A stretch of DNA of 61,060 bases, from contig JAPUDV010000087.1 in the NCBI GenBank assembly GCA_027492875.1, positions 1-61,060 of the forward strand, read 5' to 3'. How positions within the stretch are numbered: position 1 is the stretch's first letter; the number at the start of each line of letters is the position of its first letter. This document shows positions 1 through 7,905 of this stretch, piece by piece. Position numbers and translations under genes: made by a program. Origin of the DNA: Candidatus Competibacteraceae bacterium (GTDB lineage Bacteria > Pseudomonadota > Gammaproteobacteria > Competibacterales > Competibacteraceae). A model generated the notes under the pieces. The model did no database searches. It was given only the letters and a program-made list of their open reading frames with translations, and was not told where the DNA came from.

Positions 1-2
1 CC

Positions 3-2177
3 AACGGCGGGGTGGATACCTCGGCGTCGCAGAGCTTCGTCATCACCGTAAGCCCAGTGAATGACCCACCGGTGGCGCAGAACAAAACCGGTTTCAGCGC
101 CCAAGCCAATATGAAGGTCGCAGGCATCAACGCGGGGTTGTTGACCGGCGTGACCGACGCCGACAGCGGCATCAACGGTTGCACGCCGACGTTTAGCGTG
201 GCCAGCATCAACTCGGGAACGAACGGCACGGTATCGGCCGTCAATCTCGCCGCCGGCACCTTCGATTTCGAACCTACCCCAGGCTTCACGGGTACTGCCA
301 CCGCCACCTATACCGTGAGTGACGATGGTTGTCCCGGCACCGCGACCAGTTCGGCTGCCACGATCAGCATCAACGTGGTGGGGCCAGTGATCTGGTTTGT
401 GAACGGAGCGGCGGCGGCGGGTGGCGATGGCACGCTTGCCAAACCCTTCCAAACCGTCGCGGCGGCTGATGCAGTCGATGTGGCGAATCAGCGTATCTTT
501 GTCTTCAGCGGTACTTACACCAACGGCATCACATTAAACTCGGACGAGTGGTTGATCGGCCAGGGCGTGAGCGGCGCGAGCTTCGACGCGGTATTCGGAA
601 TCACACCGCCGACGGGCACCATCGCAAGGCCCGCTATCGCTGGCGCGCGCCCGACGCTGCAAAACACCGTTACCCTGGGCACCAACTCCCAAGTCAAGGG
701 CCTAAATGTTGCGAGCACCACTAACACTGGTATCACGGCTTCCGGCAAGACCGGACTGGTGACGGGCGAGGTAAGCGTGACCACCACCACCGGCACTGCC
801 GCCAATTTCAGCAGCTCCGGCGGCACGCTGAGCTTTACCTCGATCTCGGCCAATGGCGCCGCCAACGGCATCGCCCTCAACACCACCACCGGTAGTTTCA
901 CCGTGACCGGCGACGGCGCAAACCCCGGTTCTGGCGGCACGATTCGCAACACCTCGGGCGCAGACGGCGCGACGACCGGCAACGGTATTTACCTGTCGAG
1001 CGCCAATAACGTCTCGCTATCGTGGATGCAGCTTAACGACCATCCGAATTTCGCCATCCGAGGGGTTACTGTCGATGGCTTCACGATGGATCACACAGTT
1101 GTGAGCGGGACAAACGGGACTAATGGGGCGATCGATGAAGCGAGCGTCGCCTTCGACGGACTGACAGGTTCGGCGACGATCTCGAACAGCAGCATCAGCG
1201 GAGGCGTGGAGGACAATTTCCGGGTGCGGAATAGTTCAGGAACACTGAACAGGATCACATTCACTGCGGACACCTTCGGCCCGAACAACTCCACAACAGG
1301 TAACGACGGCCTGAACCTGGAACCTAGCGGGTCCGCTGTCATCAACGCGACGATCCAAAATAGCTTCTTCACTTCTGCGGCTGGCGACCTCTTCCAGTTC
1401 AATCACATCGGAACTGCTGCGTGCGACCTGGTCTTCACGGGTAATACGCTATCGAACAACCATCCAGCCATCGCCACTGGCGGCGGCGGTGTGACGATTG
1501 GCGGCGGCGATAATGGCGGCAGCCTGACCTACAACATCTCCGGCAACTCGTTCCGCGACGCTGTTGGTCACGAGATCCTGATTGTGAAATCCATCGGTTC
1601 CGGTTCGTACACGGGGACTTTCGATAACAACACGATCGGAGCCACAGGCGTTGCTAACTCCGGTTCTCTGGAAGGTTCTGGTCTCAAAATTCAGAACGCA
1701 GCATCTGGTACGGTGACGGTAGCAACCACGAACAACACCATCCGCCAATACAACAACGATGGCATCCTGCTACAAGCAGGCGCAGGCGTAGCCGCCAGTG
1801 GCAACTTCAACAATACGGTAACCGGGAATACGGTTGGACCGTTGGGAACGAATACGAGCGCTGCTCAGGGCGTAGGCATTCGAGTTACCAGTGGGGTTGT
1901 CTCAGGTGACTCGTTCCAATTTTGCGGGCGGATTAATGGCAACACCCTCACCGGATCAGGTATTTCCGGCAGCGACAGCGACTACCGATTGAGACAGCGC
2001 TTCAATACGACCGTTAGGTTACCCAGCTATGGCGGCGCCGCAGGAGATACAGCGGCCGTAGTCAACTTCGTTGACGGGAACAATACGGTAACCCTTCCTC
2101 TTCCCGCTGGTACAGCGACCGCAGCCTTCCCTACAACCGGCGGCGGCTTCATTGGAACCGGAACGACGTGTCCGTAA
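3..2177 (+). CDS. Large surface protein, 3' part: Ig/cadherin-like domain plus right-handed beta-helix
   Basis: The reading frame is open to the left edge of the window, so this is the C-terminal part of a larger protein; a GTG at 12 is not a credible start. About the first 125 residues resemble an Ig/cadherin-like module (ITVSPVNDPP linker, then FDFEPTPGFTGTATATYTVSDD). From about residue 130 (WFVNGAAAAGGDGTLAKPFQ) a long region rich in Asn, Gly, Ser and Thr follows, with repeated N-N-T/GNT motifs typical of parallel beta-helix proteins. No membrane anchor is visible at the C terminus. The family is known for adhesins and polysaccharide-acting surface proteins; the exact role here is unknown. 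The collar-domain genes start 34 bp downstream on the same strand and are probably co-transcribed. Confidence 0.75.
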   Translation, partial: NGGVDTSASQSFVITVSPVNDPPVAQNKTGFSAQANMKVAGINAGLLTGVTDADSGINGCTPTFSVASINSGTNGTVSAVNLAAGTFDFEPTPGFTGTATATYTVSDDGCPGTATSSAATISINVVGPVIWFVNGAAAAGGDGTLAKPFQTVAAADAVDVANQRIFVFSGTYTNGITLNSDEWLIGQGVSGASFDAVFGITPPTGTIARPAIAGARPTLQNTVTLGTNSQVKGLNVASTTNTGITASGKTGLVTGEVSVTTTTGTAANFSSSGGTLSFTSISANGAANGIALNTTTGSFTVTGDGANPGSGGTIRNTSGADGATTGNGIYLSSANNVSLSWMQLNDHPNFAIRGVTVDGFTMDHTVVSGTNGTNGAIDEASVAFDGLTGSATISNSSISGGVEDNFRVRNSSGTLNRITFTADTFGPNNSTTGNDGLNLEPSGSAVINATIQNSFFTSAAGDLFQFNHIGTAACDLVFTGNTLSNNHPAIATGGGGVTIGGGDNGGSLTYNISGNSFRDAVGHEILIVKSIGSGSYTGTFDNNTIGATGVANSGSLEGSGLKIQNAASGTVTVATTNNTIRQYNNDGILLQAGAGVAASGNFNNTVTGNTVGPLGTNTSAAQGVGIRVTSGVVSGDSFQFCGRINGNTLTGSGISGSDSDYRLRQRFNTTVRLPSYGGAAGDTAAVVNFVDGNNTVTLPLPAGTATAAFPTTGGGFIGTGTTCP

Positions 2178-2211
2178 CTACTCAACAAACAGAAACCACT
2201 GAGGAGGCATT

Positions 2212-2712
2212 ATGGCCGAACCTTTTCTCTCAGAAATCAGGATCATGAGCTTCGGCTTTCCTCCCAAGGGTTGGGCGTTGTGCAACGGCCAGCTCTTGCC
2301 GATCAACCAAAATCAGGGGCTCTTTTCACTCCTCGGCACGACCTACGGTGGCGACGGGCGCGTCAACTTCGGGTTGCCGAATTTGCAAGGTCGCGTGCCC
2401 ATCCACATGGGCAGCGGCCATACGCTCGGCGAACGGGGCGGCGAACAGGGGCACACCTTATCGATCTCTGAAATTCCGACGCACACCCACTCTGTCGCAG
2501 CCTCAAGCACGGCGACGGGCGGCAATGCGAACCCCACCAACAGGTTCCTGGGCGGCGGTAACAATGTTTACCACAGCGCAGCAAGCTGGACTTCCCTAAA
2601 CCCCGCGACTGTAGCGACTGTTGGCGGGGGTCAGGCGCATCTCAACATGCAGCCGTTTCTGGTGCTTAATTTCTGCATCGCCCTGCAAGGCATTTTCCCC
2701 TCGCAAAACTAG
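2212..2712 (+). CDS. Tail-collar domain protein (microcystin-dependent protein family), copy 1
   Basis: 166 residues. The N-terminal collar motif GWALCNGQLLPI, the LLGTTYGGDG segment, LPNLQGRVPIHMG, the PTHTHSV histidine motif and the C-terminal NMQPFLVLNFCIALQGIFP are all hallmarks of phage_collar/MdpB-type proteins. In phages this domain sits in short tail fibres; in bacterial chromosomes the same proteins occur in tandem sets and their role is not settled. There is no signal peptide. A strong GAGGAGG ribosome site precedes the ATG. It is the first of three paralogues in a row, each separated by about 11 bp, so one operon is very likely. Confidence 0.9.
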   Translation: MAEPFLSEIRIMSFGFPPKGWALCNGQLLPINQNQGLFSLLGTTYGGDGRVNFGLPNLQGRVPIHMGSGHTLGERGGEQGHTLSISEIPTHTHSVAASSTATGGNANPTNRFLGGGNNVYHSAASWTSLNPATVATVGGGQAHLNMQPFLVLNFCIALQGIFPSQN

Positions 2713-2723
2713 CGGAGAAGCAC

Positions 2724-3227
2724 ATGGCGCAACCTTATGTTGGTGAAATCCGAATGTTTGCGGGGAATTTCGCCCCCGCCGGTTGGATGTTCTGCGAGGG
2801 GCAACTGCTCCCAATCTCCGAATACGAGACACTTTTCAATCTAATCGGCACAACTTATGGCGGCGATGGCCAGAGCACCTTCGCGCTCCCCGACCTGCGC
2901 GGGCGCGTCCCTCTCCACTTTGGGAACGGCTTTACGCTTGCCGAGACCGGCGGTGTTGAGACCGTGACGCTTACATCGTCGCAGATCCCAGCGCATAGCC
3001 ATCCATTTCTAGCTGCTGGAGTAACCGGCAATCAGATCAGTCCCGCCGGCAACCTTCCAGCCAACTCCTTCAATGTAACTCCCTACATCAACGATGTGCC
3101 AAATGGCAATATGAATGCGAGCGCTATAGGGTCGGTGGGCGGCAGTCAACCACACAACAACTTTCAACCTTACCTCTGCGTCGATTTCATCATCTCGCTT
3201 TTCGGGATATTCCCGTCACAAACCTAA
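2724..3227 (+). CDS. Tail-collar domain protein (microcystin-dependent protein family), copy 2
   Basis: 167 residues, same family as its two neighbours: GWMFCEGQLLPI, LIGTTYGGDGQSTFALPDL, RGRVPLHFG, a PAHSHPF histidine motif and NFQPYLCVDFIISLFGIFP at the end. The middle variable loop (about residues 95-140) differs most from the other copies, which fits a family in which the tip loop diversifies. GGAGAAGC lies just before the ATG. No lysis, capsid or tail-tube gene is nearby, so a prophage origin is not supported. Confidence 0.9.
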   Translation: MAQPYVGEIRMFAGNFAPAGWMFCEGQLLPISEYETLFNLIGTTYGGDGQSTFALPDLRGRVPLHFGNGFTLAETGGVETVTLTSSQIPAHSHPFLAAGVTGNQISPAGNLPANSFNVTPYINDVPNGNMNASAIGSVGGSQPHNNFQPYLCVDFIISLFGIFPSQT

Positions 3228-3238
3228 GGAGGAGAAAC

Positions 3239-3757
3239 ATGGATCCCTTTGTCGCTGAAATTCGTATCTTCCCCTTTAATTTTGCCCCTAAGGGTTGGGC
3301 TTTCTGCGATGGGCAGCTTATGCCGCTCTCACAGAATACGGCGCTTTTTTCGCTGTTGGGCACCACTTACGGTGGAGATGGCAAGAGTAATTTCGCACTG
3401 CCTAATTTCCAAGGCAACGCGCCGATGCACCCTGGTCAGGGGCCTGGCCTCTCGCTCCATGACTTGGGGGAGACAGGTGGCTCCGAAACGGTAAGCTTAC
3501 TCGAAAGCGAGATACCGGCCCACTCACACGCTCTTAGAGCCGCTGCCCTGGATCCAGCAGAGGTGAATATCGTCGGCCCGAACGCATCGTTCGCGCCGTC
3601 AACTGGTGGAGCGCTGTATCAGGCAGCCTCCAACGTGGCACTCTCCGATCAGAGCCTGACCCCCGCTGGCGGCGACCAACCGCATAACAATATGCAACCC
3701 TACCTCACGCTGAACTTCTGCATCGCCCTGCAAGGCGTTTTCCCGCCTCGTACCTAG
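3239..3757 (+). CDS. Tail-collar domain protein (microcystin-dependent protein family), copy 3
   Basis: 172 residues. GWAFCDGQLMPL, LLGTTYGGDGKSNFALPNF, PAHSHALR and NMQPYLTLNFCIALQGVFP mark the collar family. It is slightly longer than copies 1 and 2 in the loop after the first strand set (GQGPGLSLHDLGETGGSE). An AAGGAGGAGAA ribosome site sits 5 bp before the ATG, the strongest of the three. It closes the collar trio; the next gene, 27 bp on, is an exported DUF6916 protein. Confidence 0.9.
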   Translation: MDPFVAEIRIFPFNFAPKGWAFCDGQLMPLSQNTALFSLLGTTYGGDGKSNFALPNFQGNAPMHPGQGPGLSLHDLGETGGSETVSLLESEIPAHSHALRAAALDPAEVNIVGPNASFAPSTGGALYQAASNVALSDQSLTPAGGDQPHNNMQPYLTLNFCIALQGVFPPRT

Positions 3758-3784
3758 ACGATCTCTCTCATTTGGAACACGGTC

Positions 3785-4204
3785 ATGCAAAGACGCGGGT
3801 TTATAAAAAATACGATACTTTTTACTGGAATGGCGTTGGGTGGCTGGATACCGGCAGGGATGGCCGCGCGTCCTGCGGTTAAGGCGCCACCGCGTATCCC
3901 GCTTAGCGAACAATTTAGCTACGACAATTTCAGGGCCTATGTCGGCGAGACGTTCCAAGTCTACGGTGGGCAAGGCTTGCGCACCGTCGCCAACCTGAAA
4001 CTGGTCGGCGTCGATCGTCCCCGCCGGAGCAGGGAGACCGAGCAATTCGTGGCGCGCTTTCAGGGTTCTAGCGACGACCTTCTCGAAGGAGGGGTTTATC
4101 AGTTCCAGCATCTCACCGCTGGAGAATTTCGCCTGCTGATCGCGCCCACGGTATCGGACGGTCAAAGCCAGTATTACCGGGCTGATTTCAATTTGCTGCG
4201 TTGA
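3785..4204 (+). CDS. Tat-exported DUF6916-like protein
   Basis: 139 residues. The N terminus MQRRGFIK carries a twin-arginine motif (RRGFIK) followed by a hydrophobic stretch and a plausible Ala-X-Ala cleavage near residue 28, so export by Tat is inferred. The body matches the small DUF6916 fold: FRAYVGETFQVY near the start and GVYQFQHLTAGEFRLLIAP near the end. DUF6916 proteins of this type are found beside tail-collar proteins; no biochemical function is established. The stop codon overlaps the ATG of the following GNAT gene (TGATG), which suggests translational coupling. Confidence 0.7.
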   Translation: MQRRGFIKNTILFTGMALGGWIPAGMAARPAVKAPPRIPLSEQFSYDNFRAYVGETFQVYGGQGLRTVANLKLVGVDRPRRSRETEQFVARFQGSSDDLLEGGVYQFQHLTAGEFRLLIAPTVSDGQSQYYRADFNLLR

Positions 4205-4707
4205 TGCCTCAGCCACCGTTCCGTCTCAGGCCCATCGATTCGGAAGACCGCGCGGTTCTTCTCCGCATCTACGCCAGCACGCGGGTGGAGGAACTCGCCC
4301 TCACCGCTTGGGATGAGGCACAGAAACAGGCGTTTCTCACCCAGCAGTTCGAAGCCCAGCACCATCATTACCAGACTCATTATCCGGAAGCACAGCTCGA
4401 CCTGATCCTGCTGGATGACCAGCCCATCGGTCGGCTGTACGTCGCGCGCTGGCGGCGGGAGATCCGCATCATGGATATCGCGCTGCTGCCCGATTACCGC
4501 AACCAAGGCATCGGGGGCGAATTGCTGCGTGATCTGTTGGCGGAAGCCGCCGCCACGAACCGACGCCTGACCATTCACGTCGAGCGCCACAATCCGGCGC
4601 TGCGGCTATATCGACGCATGGGATTCGAGCCGGTCGGCGGAACGGGCATTTACCTCCTGTTGGCGGTGGAGTCGCCACCCGACCGGGAAACCGAACCGCT
4701 CAGGTAA
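4204..4707 (+). CDS. GNAT family N-acetyltransferase
   Basis: About 167 residues. The acetyl-CoA binding motif A is clear: MDIALLPDYRNQGIGGELL, with RNQGIG as the pyrophosphate loop, followed by NPALRLYRRMGFEPVG, the usual GNAT C-terminal half. The substrate cannot be told; both small-molecule and protein N-terminal acetylation occur in the family. The ATG at 4204 overlaps the stop of the DUF6916 gene as TGATG; a TTG one codon upstream is less likely. It ends 8 bp inside the convergent DUF6916 gene. Its position in the collar cassette raises the possibility that it modifies one of those proteins, which is inference. Confidence 0.85.
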   Translation: MPQPPFRLRPIDSEDRAVLLRIYASTRVEELALTAWDEAQKQAFLTQQFEAQHHHYQTHYPEAQLDLILLDDQPIGRLYVARWRREIRIMDIALLPDYRNQGIGGELLRDLLAEAAATNRRLTIHVERHNPALRLYRRMGFEPVGGTGIYLLLAVESPPDRETEPLR

Positions 4708-4993
4708 AAATCGCCTCGTAGCGCATCGTCTGGTCCGCTGGACCGAGCGGAACCAGAAAAATCCCCTGTTCGCCCATCGATGCATTTCGCAAGGGGTAAA
4801 TAGCCTGCGGCAGCAGCGGCGTCAGCGGGCCGGAAAACAACAACGAGTAGGCTTGCCGCCGGTTGCCGCTTTCGGCGCCCAGCGGGGTGACGGCGGTCAG
4901 ATGCAAGTTGATCTGTTTTTCCGATCCGAAGTGGGTCTGGAACACTTGTCCCAAGCGCGCAGACCAATCGTTTGCGGTAAGAATATCCAGCAT
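4700..4993 (-). CDS. DUF6916 family protein
   Basis: 97 residues, no signal peptide. The sequence follows the DUF6916 pattern: LGQVFQTHF near the N terminus, YSLLFSGPLTPLLPQAIYPL in the middle, and IFLVPLGPADQTMRYEAIF at the end. It is related to the Tat-exported protein at 3785-4204 but is cytoplasmic and on the opposite strand, so the cassette holds two versions of the same fold, one exported and one not. It converges on the GNAT gene with an 8-bp overlap. Function unknown. Confidence 0.7.
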   Translation of the reverse strand: MLDILTANDWSARLGQVFQTHFGSEKQINLHLTAVTPLGAESGNRRQAYSLLFSGPLTPLLPQAIYPLRNASMGEQGIFLVPLGPADQTMRYEAIFT

Positions 4994-5301
4994 GGTTTCT
5001 TCTCTATCGATGATAAATGTTCACTCCCCTCTCCCCTTGAAGGAAAGGAGCTGGGGGTGAGGGGGCTTTTCAAGCACCTAAGTTTATCGCAGGAGGTCCA
5101 TTTTTCATGACGGCGGACGCGGGTCGGGAAAGATTGACCTCCGTGGCCGGGATTTTCGCCCCAATCAGGCAGAGGATAGGCAAAGCCCCGTGGCAGTTAA
5201 ACCACGGCTCGCTTCAAGCAAGAGCGGACTACGCTGGCGGCGGGCAGCAATTCTGTTAGAGTTTTCCACCTTCGCTCGATTCCACGCACAGCAGACAGGA
5301 G
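4994..5301. other. Intergenic region between DUF6916 gene and protease
   Basis: No gene is seen. It contains a partial copy of the dispersed repeat (5024-5080) and a small hairpin, CCGTGG (5188-5193) with CCACGG (5202-5207) around an A/T-rich loop. The promoter of the protease is presumably in the last 100 bases, but no convincing -35/-10 pair was found. Confidence 0.5.
5024..5080 (+). repeat. Dispersed repeat, partial copy (core only)
   Basis: CTCCCCTCTCCCC, a short gap, then GGGGGTGAGGGGGCTTTTCAA. This matches the core of the full copies at 10004, 25092, 31702 and 33361 but lacks both AGAGGC-type ends. It begins about 30 bp upstream of the divergently read DUF6916 gene. Confidence 0.55.
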
Positions 5302-5307
5302 ATGGTC

Positions 5308-7623
5308 GTGAATACGGTAGAAAAGCACAGTCGATTTAAATTTCCCTCGCTGCTTTTGCCTTCGATGGCCGCGCTGGCATTCCTGGCGCTGACCGTATCG
5401 GAGGGTTACGCCGTGTCGATGGGCGGAGAATCACCGCCGGCGGCTGGCAGCGTGCCCAAGATACTGACCGCACCACGGCTGAAACGGGATTACCGCGCGG
5501 CCACGATTCCCCTCCAGATCACGTTGGACCCCGCCACGCTGGCGGAGAAAACCACGCTGGCGACGCAACGCAAGGATCAACCCCTGAAGATCGGGTTCAC
5601 GCGGGAAGTGCCGCCGTCCTATCAGGGCAATTTATATCCGTGGCTGTCGTGGGAGTCCCTACCCGACGGCGGTCGAACCACGGCGTTCTCGCTCACCTCG
5701 CCGGGCGCGCGCGCGATCCGGGTGGCGATGGATTTGGAGGGATTGCCCCAAGGCGTGGAAGTGCGCTTTTTCAGCCTCAAGAATTCTGAAATCTTCGGCC
5801 CCTTCACGGCCCGATCCAGTCGTGTTCAGAATGTCGCCAGCGCCGAACCCACGCCGGCCCTGTTCTGGTCGCCGGTCATCGAGGGGGAAACCGCCGGAGT
5901 GGAGATTTACCTGCCGGCTTCGGTGACGGGCGAGTTTTCGATCGAGGCGCCCAAAATACAACACCTGGCGCATTCGCTTCAGGATTCGGACGCGAAGAGT
6001 CTCTCCGGGATCGGCAGTTCCGGATCTTGCAACATTGACGTCAAATGCCGGGACACGGTGCCCAACAACTTAAGCGCTGCGGTGGCCAAAATCATCTTCA
6101 GCACAGCCGACGGCACTTTTCTATGCACCGGAACCTTGCTCAACGACAACGATTCCAGTAGCTGGACTCCGTATTTCATGACCGCAAATCATTGCCTGTC
6201 GACGCAATCGGTCGCCAACACCATCGACAGCTATTGGTTTTTCGAACGCGCGGTCTGCGGAGGGCCGGACCCCACCTCCGTCACCCACTTCACCGGTGGC
6301 GGCGATCTACTGGCCACCGGCGCCAACAGCGATTTCACCTTCCTGCGCTTGCGGGATGCCCAAATCAGCAGCCTGTCAGGCATACAGTTTGCTGGCTGGA
6401 CCACGACCAATCCGACCGGCCGGACGGTCACCGGCATTCACCATCCCAGTGGCGACTTGAAAAAATGGAGTCAAGGCACCGCCAACGGTTATGCGCCCTA
6501 TGGCGAGCGGGTTAACGGATCCGGCAGCCACACCCAGGTCACCTGGTCGCAAGGCGTCACCGAGGGTGGGAGCAGCGGATCCGGACTCTTCGCCATCACC
6601 GGCGAGCAAAACAGCCAGCAGCTTTTTGTCGGTAATTTGCACGGTGGCGGATCCTCCTGCTCGGATCAGACGGCGCCCGACTGGTATGGCCGCTTCGACG
6701 TCACTTACCCCGCAATCAGTCAGTGGCTGAATGCGCCCAGCAGCGGAGCCCATCTGGAAAGCCCGCAGCAGGGTTCGTTCGAAAGCGGGATCGGTCTGAT
6801 CCGGGGCTGGATCTGCCAGGCCAGCGCGGTGGACGTGCAAATCGACGGCGGCGCGCGCCAGCGGGTGGCCTACGGCACCACGCGGGAAGACACCGTCGCG
6901 GCCTGCGGCGACGCCAACAACGGTTTTGGCTATACGGTCAACTGGAATTCGGTGGGTAATGGCAGCCACAATCTGCGGGCCTTCGCCGACGGCGTGGAGT
7001 TCGCCAATGTCAACTTTACCGTGACCACCCTGGGCGTGGAGTTTCTGCGTGGGGCCAGCGCGGGATACACCTTGCCCAATTTTCCGCAGGCGGGCAGCGA
7101 AACCACCCTGGGCTGGGCTGAACCCCATCAAAATTTTGTGATTGTCGGCACCGGCCGGAACCGGACTTCTTCTCAACCGTCCACGGTGGTTTCGCGGGCG
7201 CAATTTCCCGCCTATCTGGAAAGCCCGCAGCAGGGTTCGTTCGAAAGCGGGATCGGTCTGATCCGGGGCTGGATCTGCCAGGCCAGCGCGGTGGACGTGC
7301 AAATCGACGGCGGCGCGCGCCAGCGGGTGGCCTACGGCACCACGCGGGAAGACACCGTCGCGGCCTGCGGCGACGCCAACAACGGTTTTGGCTATACGGT
7401 CAACTGGAATTCGGTGGGTAATGGCAGCCACAATCTGCGGGCCTTCGCCGACGGCGTGGAGTTCGCCAATGTCAACTTTACCGTGACCACCCTGGGCGTG
7501 GAGTTCCTGCAAGGGGCTAGCGGTCTGTACCGCCTGCTTGACTTCCCACGGACCGGCAGCAACGTCGTCGTGAACTGGGCCGAACCCCATCAGAATTTCG
7601 TGATCGTCTCGTTCACCAGATAA
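5308..7623 (+). CDS. Secreted trypsin-like serine protease with duplicated C-terminal module
   Basis: 771 residues from the GTG at 5308, chosen because AGGAG ends 6 bp before it; the ATG at 5302 is too close to that site. A signal peptide is visible (LLLPSMAALAFLALTVSEGYA). The catalytic triad of a lysyl-endopeptidase-like chymotrypsin fold is complete, numbering from the upstream ATG: His297 in TANHC, Asp344 in NSDFTFLRL, Ser425 in GGSSGSGLF. After the protease domain come two copies of a module beginning LESPQQGSFESGIGLIRGW; the copies are identical at DNA level over 292 bp. The module probably mediates surface or substrate binding. No sorting signal is seen at the C terminus, so secretion through the type II system encoded at 33.6-39.5 kb is plausible. 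Confidence 0.85.
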   Translation: MNTVEKHSRFKFPSLLLPSMAALAFLALTVSEGYAVSMGGESPPAAGSVPKILTAPRLKRDYRAATIPLQITLDPATLAEKTTLATQRKDQPLKIGFTREVPPSYQGNLYPWLSWESLPDGGRTTAFSLTSPGARAIRVAMDLEGLPQGVEVRFFSLKNSEIFGPFTARSSRVQNVASAEPTPALFWSPVIEGETAGVEIYLPASVTGEFSIEAPKIQHLAHSLQDSDAKSLSGIGSSGSCNIDVKCRDTVPNNLSAAVAKIIFSTADGTFLCTGTLLNDNDSSSWTPYFMTANHCLSTQSVANTIDSYWFFERAVCGGPDPTSVTHFTGGGDLLATGANSDFTFLRLRDAQISSLSGIQFAGWTTTNPTGRTVTGIHHPSGDLKKWSQGTANGYAPYGERVNGSGSHTQVTWSQGVTEGGSSGSGLFAITGEQNSQQLFVGNLHGGGSSCSDQTAPDWYGRFDVTYPAISQWLNAPSSGAHLESPQQGSFESGIGLIRGWICQASAVDVQIDGGARQRVAYGTTREDTVAACGDANNGFGYTVNWNSVGNGSHNLRAFADGVEFANVNFTVTTLGVEFLRGASAGYTLPNFPQAGSETTLGWAEPHQNFVIVGTGRNRTSSQPSTVVSRAQFPAYLESPQQGSFESGIGLIRGWICQASAVDVQIDGGARQRVAYGTTREDTVAACGDANNGFGYTVNWNSVGNGSHNLRAFADGVEFANVNFTVTTLGVEFLQGASGLYRLLDFPRTGSNVVVNWAEPHQNFVIVSFTR
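6752..7043 (+). repeat. 292-bp perfect direct repeat, copy 1 (inside protease gene)
   Basis: Identical base for base to 7214-7505, offset 462 bp. It encodes the first LESPQQGSFESGIG module. Divergence starts immediately outside these limits, including at synonymous positions. Confidence 0.95.
7214..7505 (+). repeat. 292-bp perfect direct repeat, copy 2 (inside protease gene)
   Basis: Second copy of the 6752-7043 repeat. The residues that follow each copy (LRGASAGYTLPNF versus LQGASGLYRLLDF) are related but diverged, so the duplication itself is older than the present identity of the core. Confidence 0.95.
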
Positions 7624-7635
7624 TGACGGAGTTTC

Positions 7636-7683
7636 TCCCTCTCCGCGGACGGAGGCGAGCAAAGCGCCGCTCGCGGAGAGGGG
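7636..7683 (+). terminator. Hairpin after the protease gene
   Basis: TCCCTCTCCGCG at 7636-7647 pairs with CGCGGAGAGGGG at 7672-7683, about 12 bp of near-perfect stem with a 24-base loop, 12 bp after the stop codon. There is no long T tract, so it may be a stabilising hairpin rather than a classical terminator. It also lies downstream of the convergent murJ gene. Confidence 0.5.
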
Positions 7684-7905
7684 GTATAAAACCCGCGTGT
7701 TTACCTAATAACTTCCAACTCATCGTGAAAAACAGGAGCTACGCAGTTGCTTGGTCGTGGGGTAAGCAAGCGGGATGAACCCACCCAAAGTCAGTGACCG
7801 CGATTATGTCCTGGGCTGTAGCAGCAAGACCGCGAAGGATCCGCAAGTGGAACATGTCCGCCAAGAGAGATCTGGATGTCGATGGGGAACCTGCTTGTTG
7901 TGGGC

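Noticed and set aside
2212..3757. Collar-domain genes as evidence of a prophage
   Set aside because: No capsid, portal, tail tube, integrase or lysis gene is present, and the family is common in non-phage tandem sets.
5171..5210. GGCAAAGCC followed by a hairpin, reminiscent of a GEMM c-di-GMP riboswitch before the protease gene
   Set aside because: The first stem and the GCAAACC element of GEMM are missing, and only one 6-bp stem follows. The match is limited to a short motif.
7690..7905. A 62-codon plus-strand frame with several cysteines at 7775-7963
   Set aside because: No ribosome site, no family resemblance, and it runs into the murJ coding region on the other strand.
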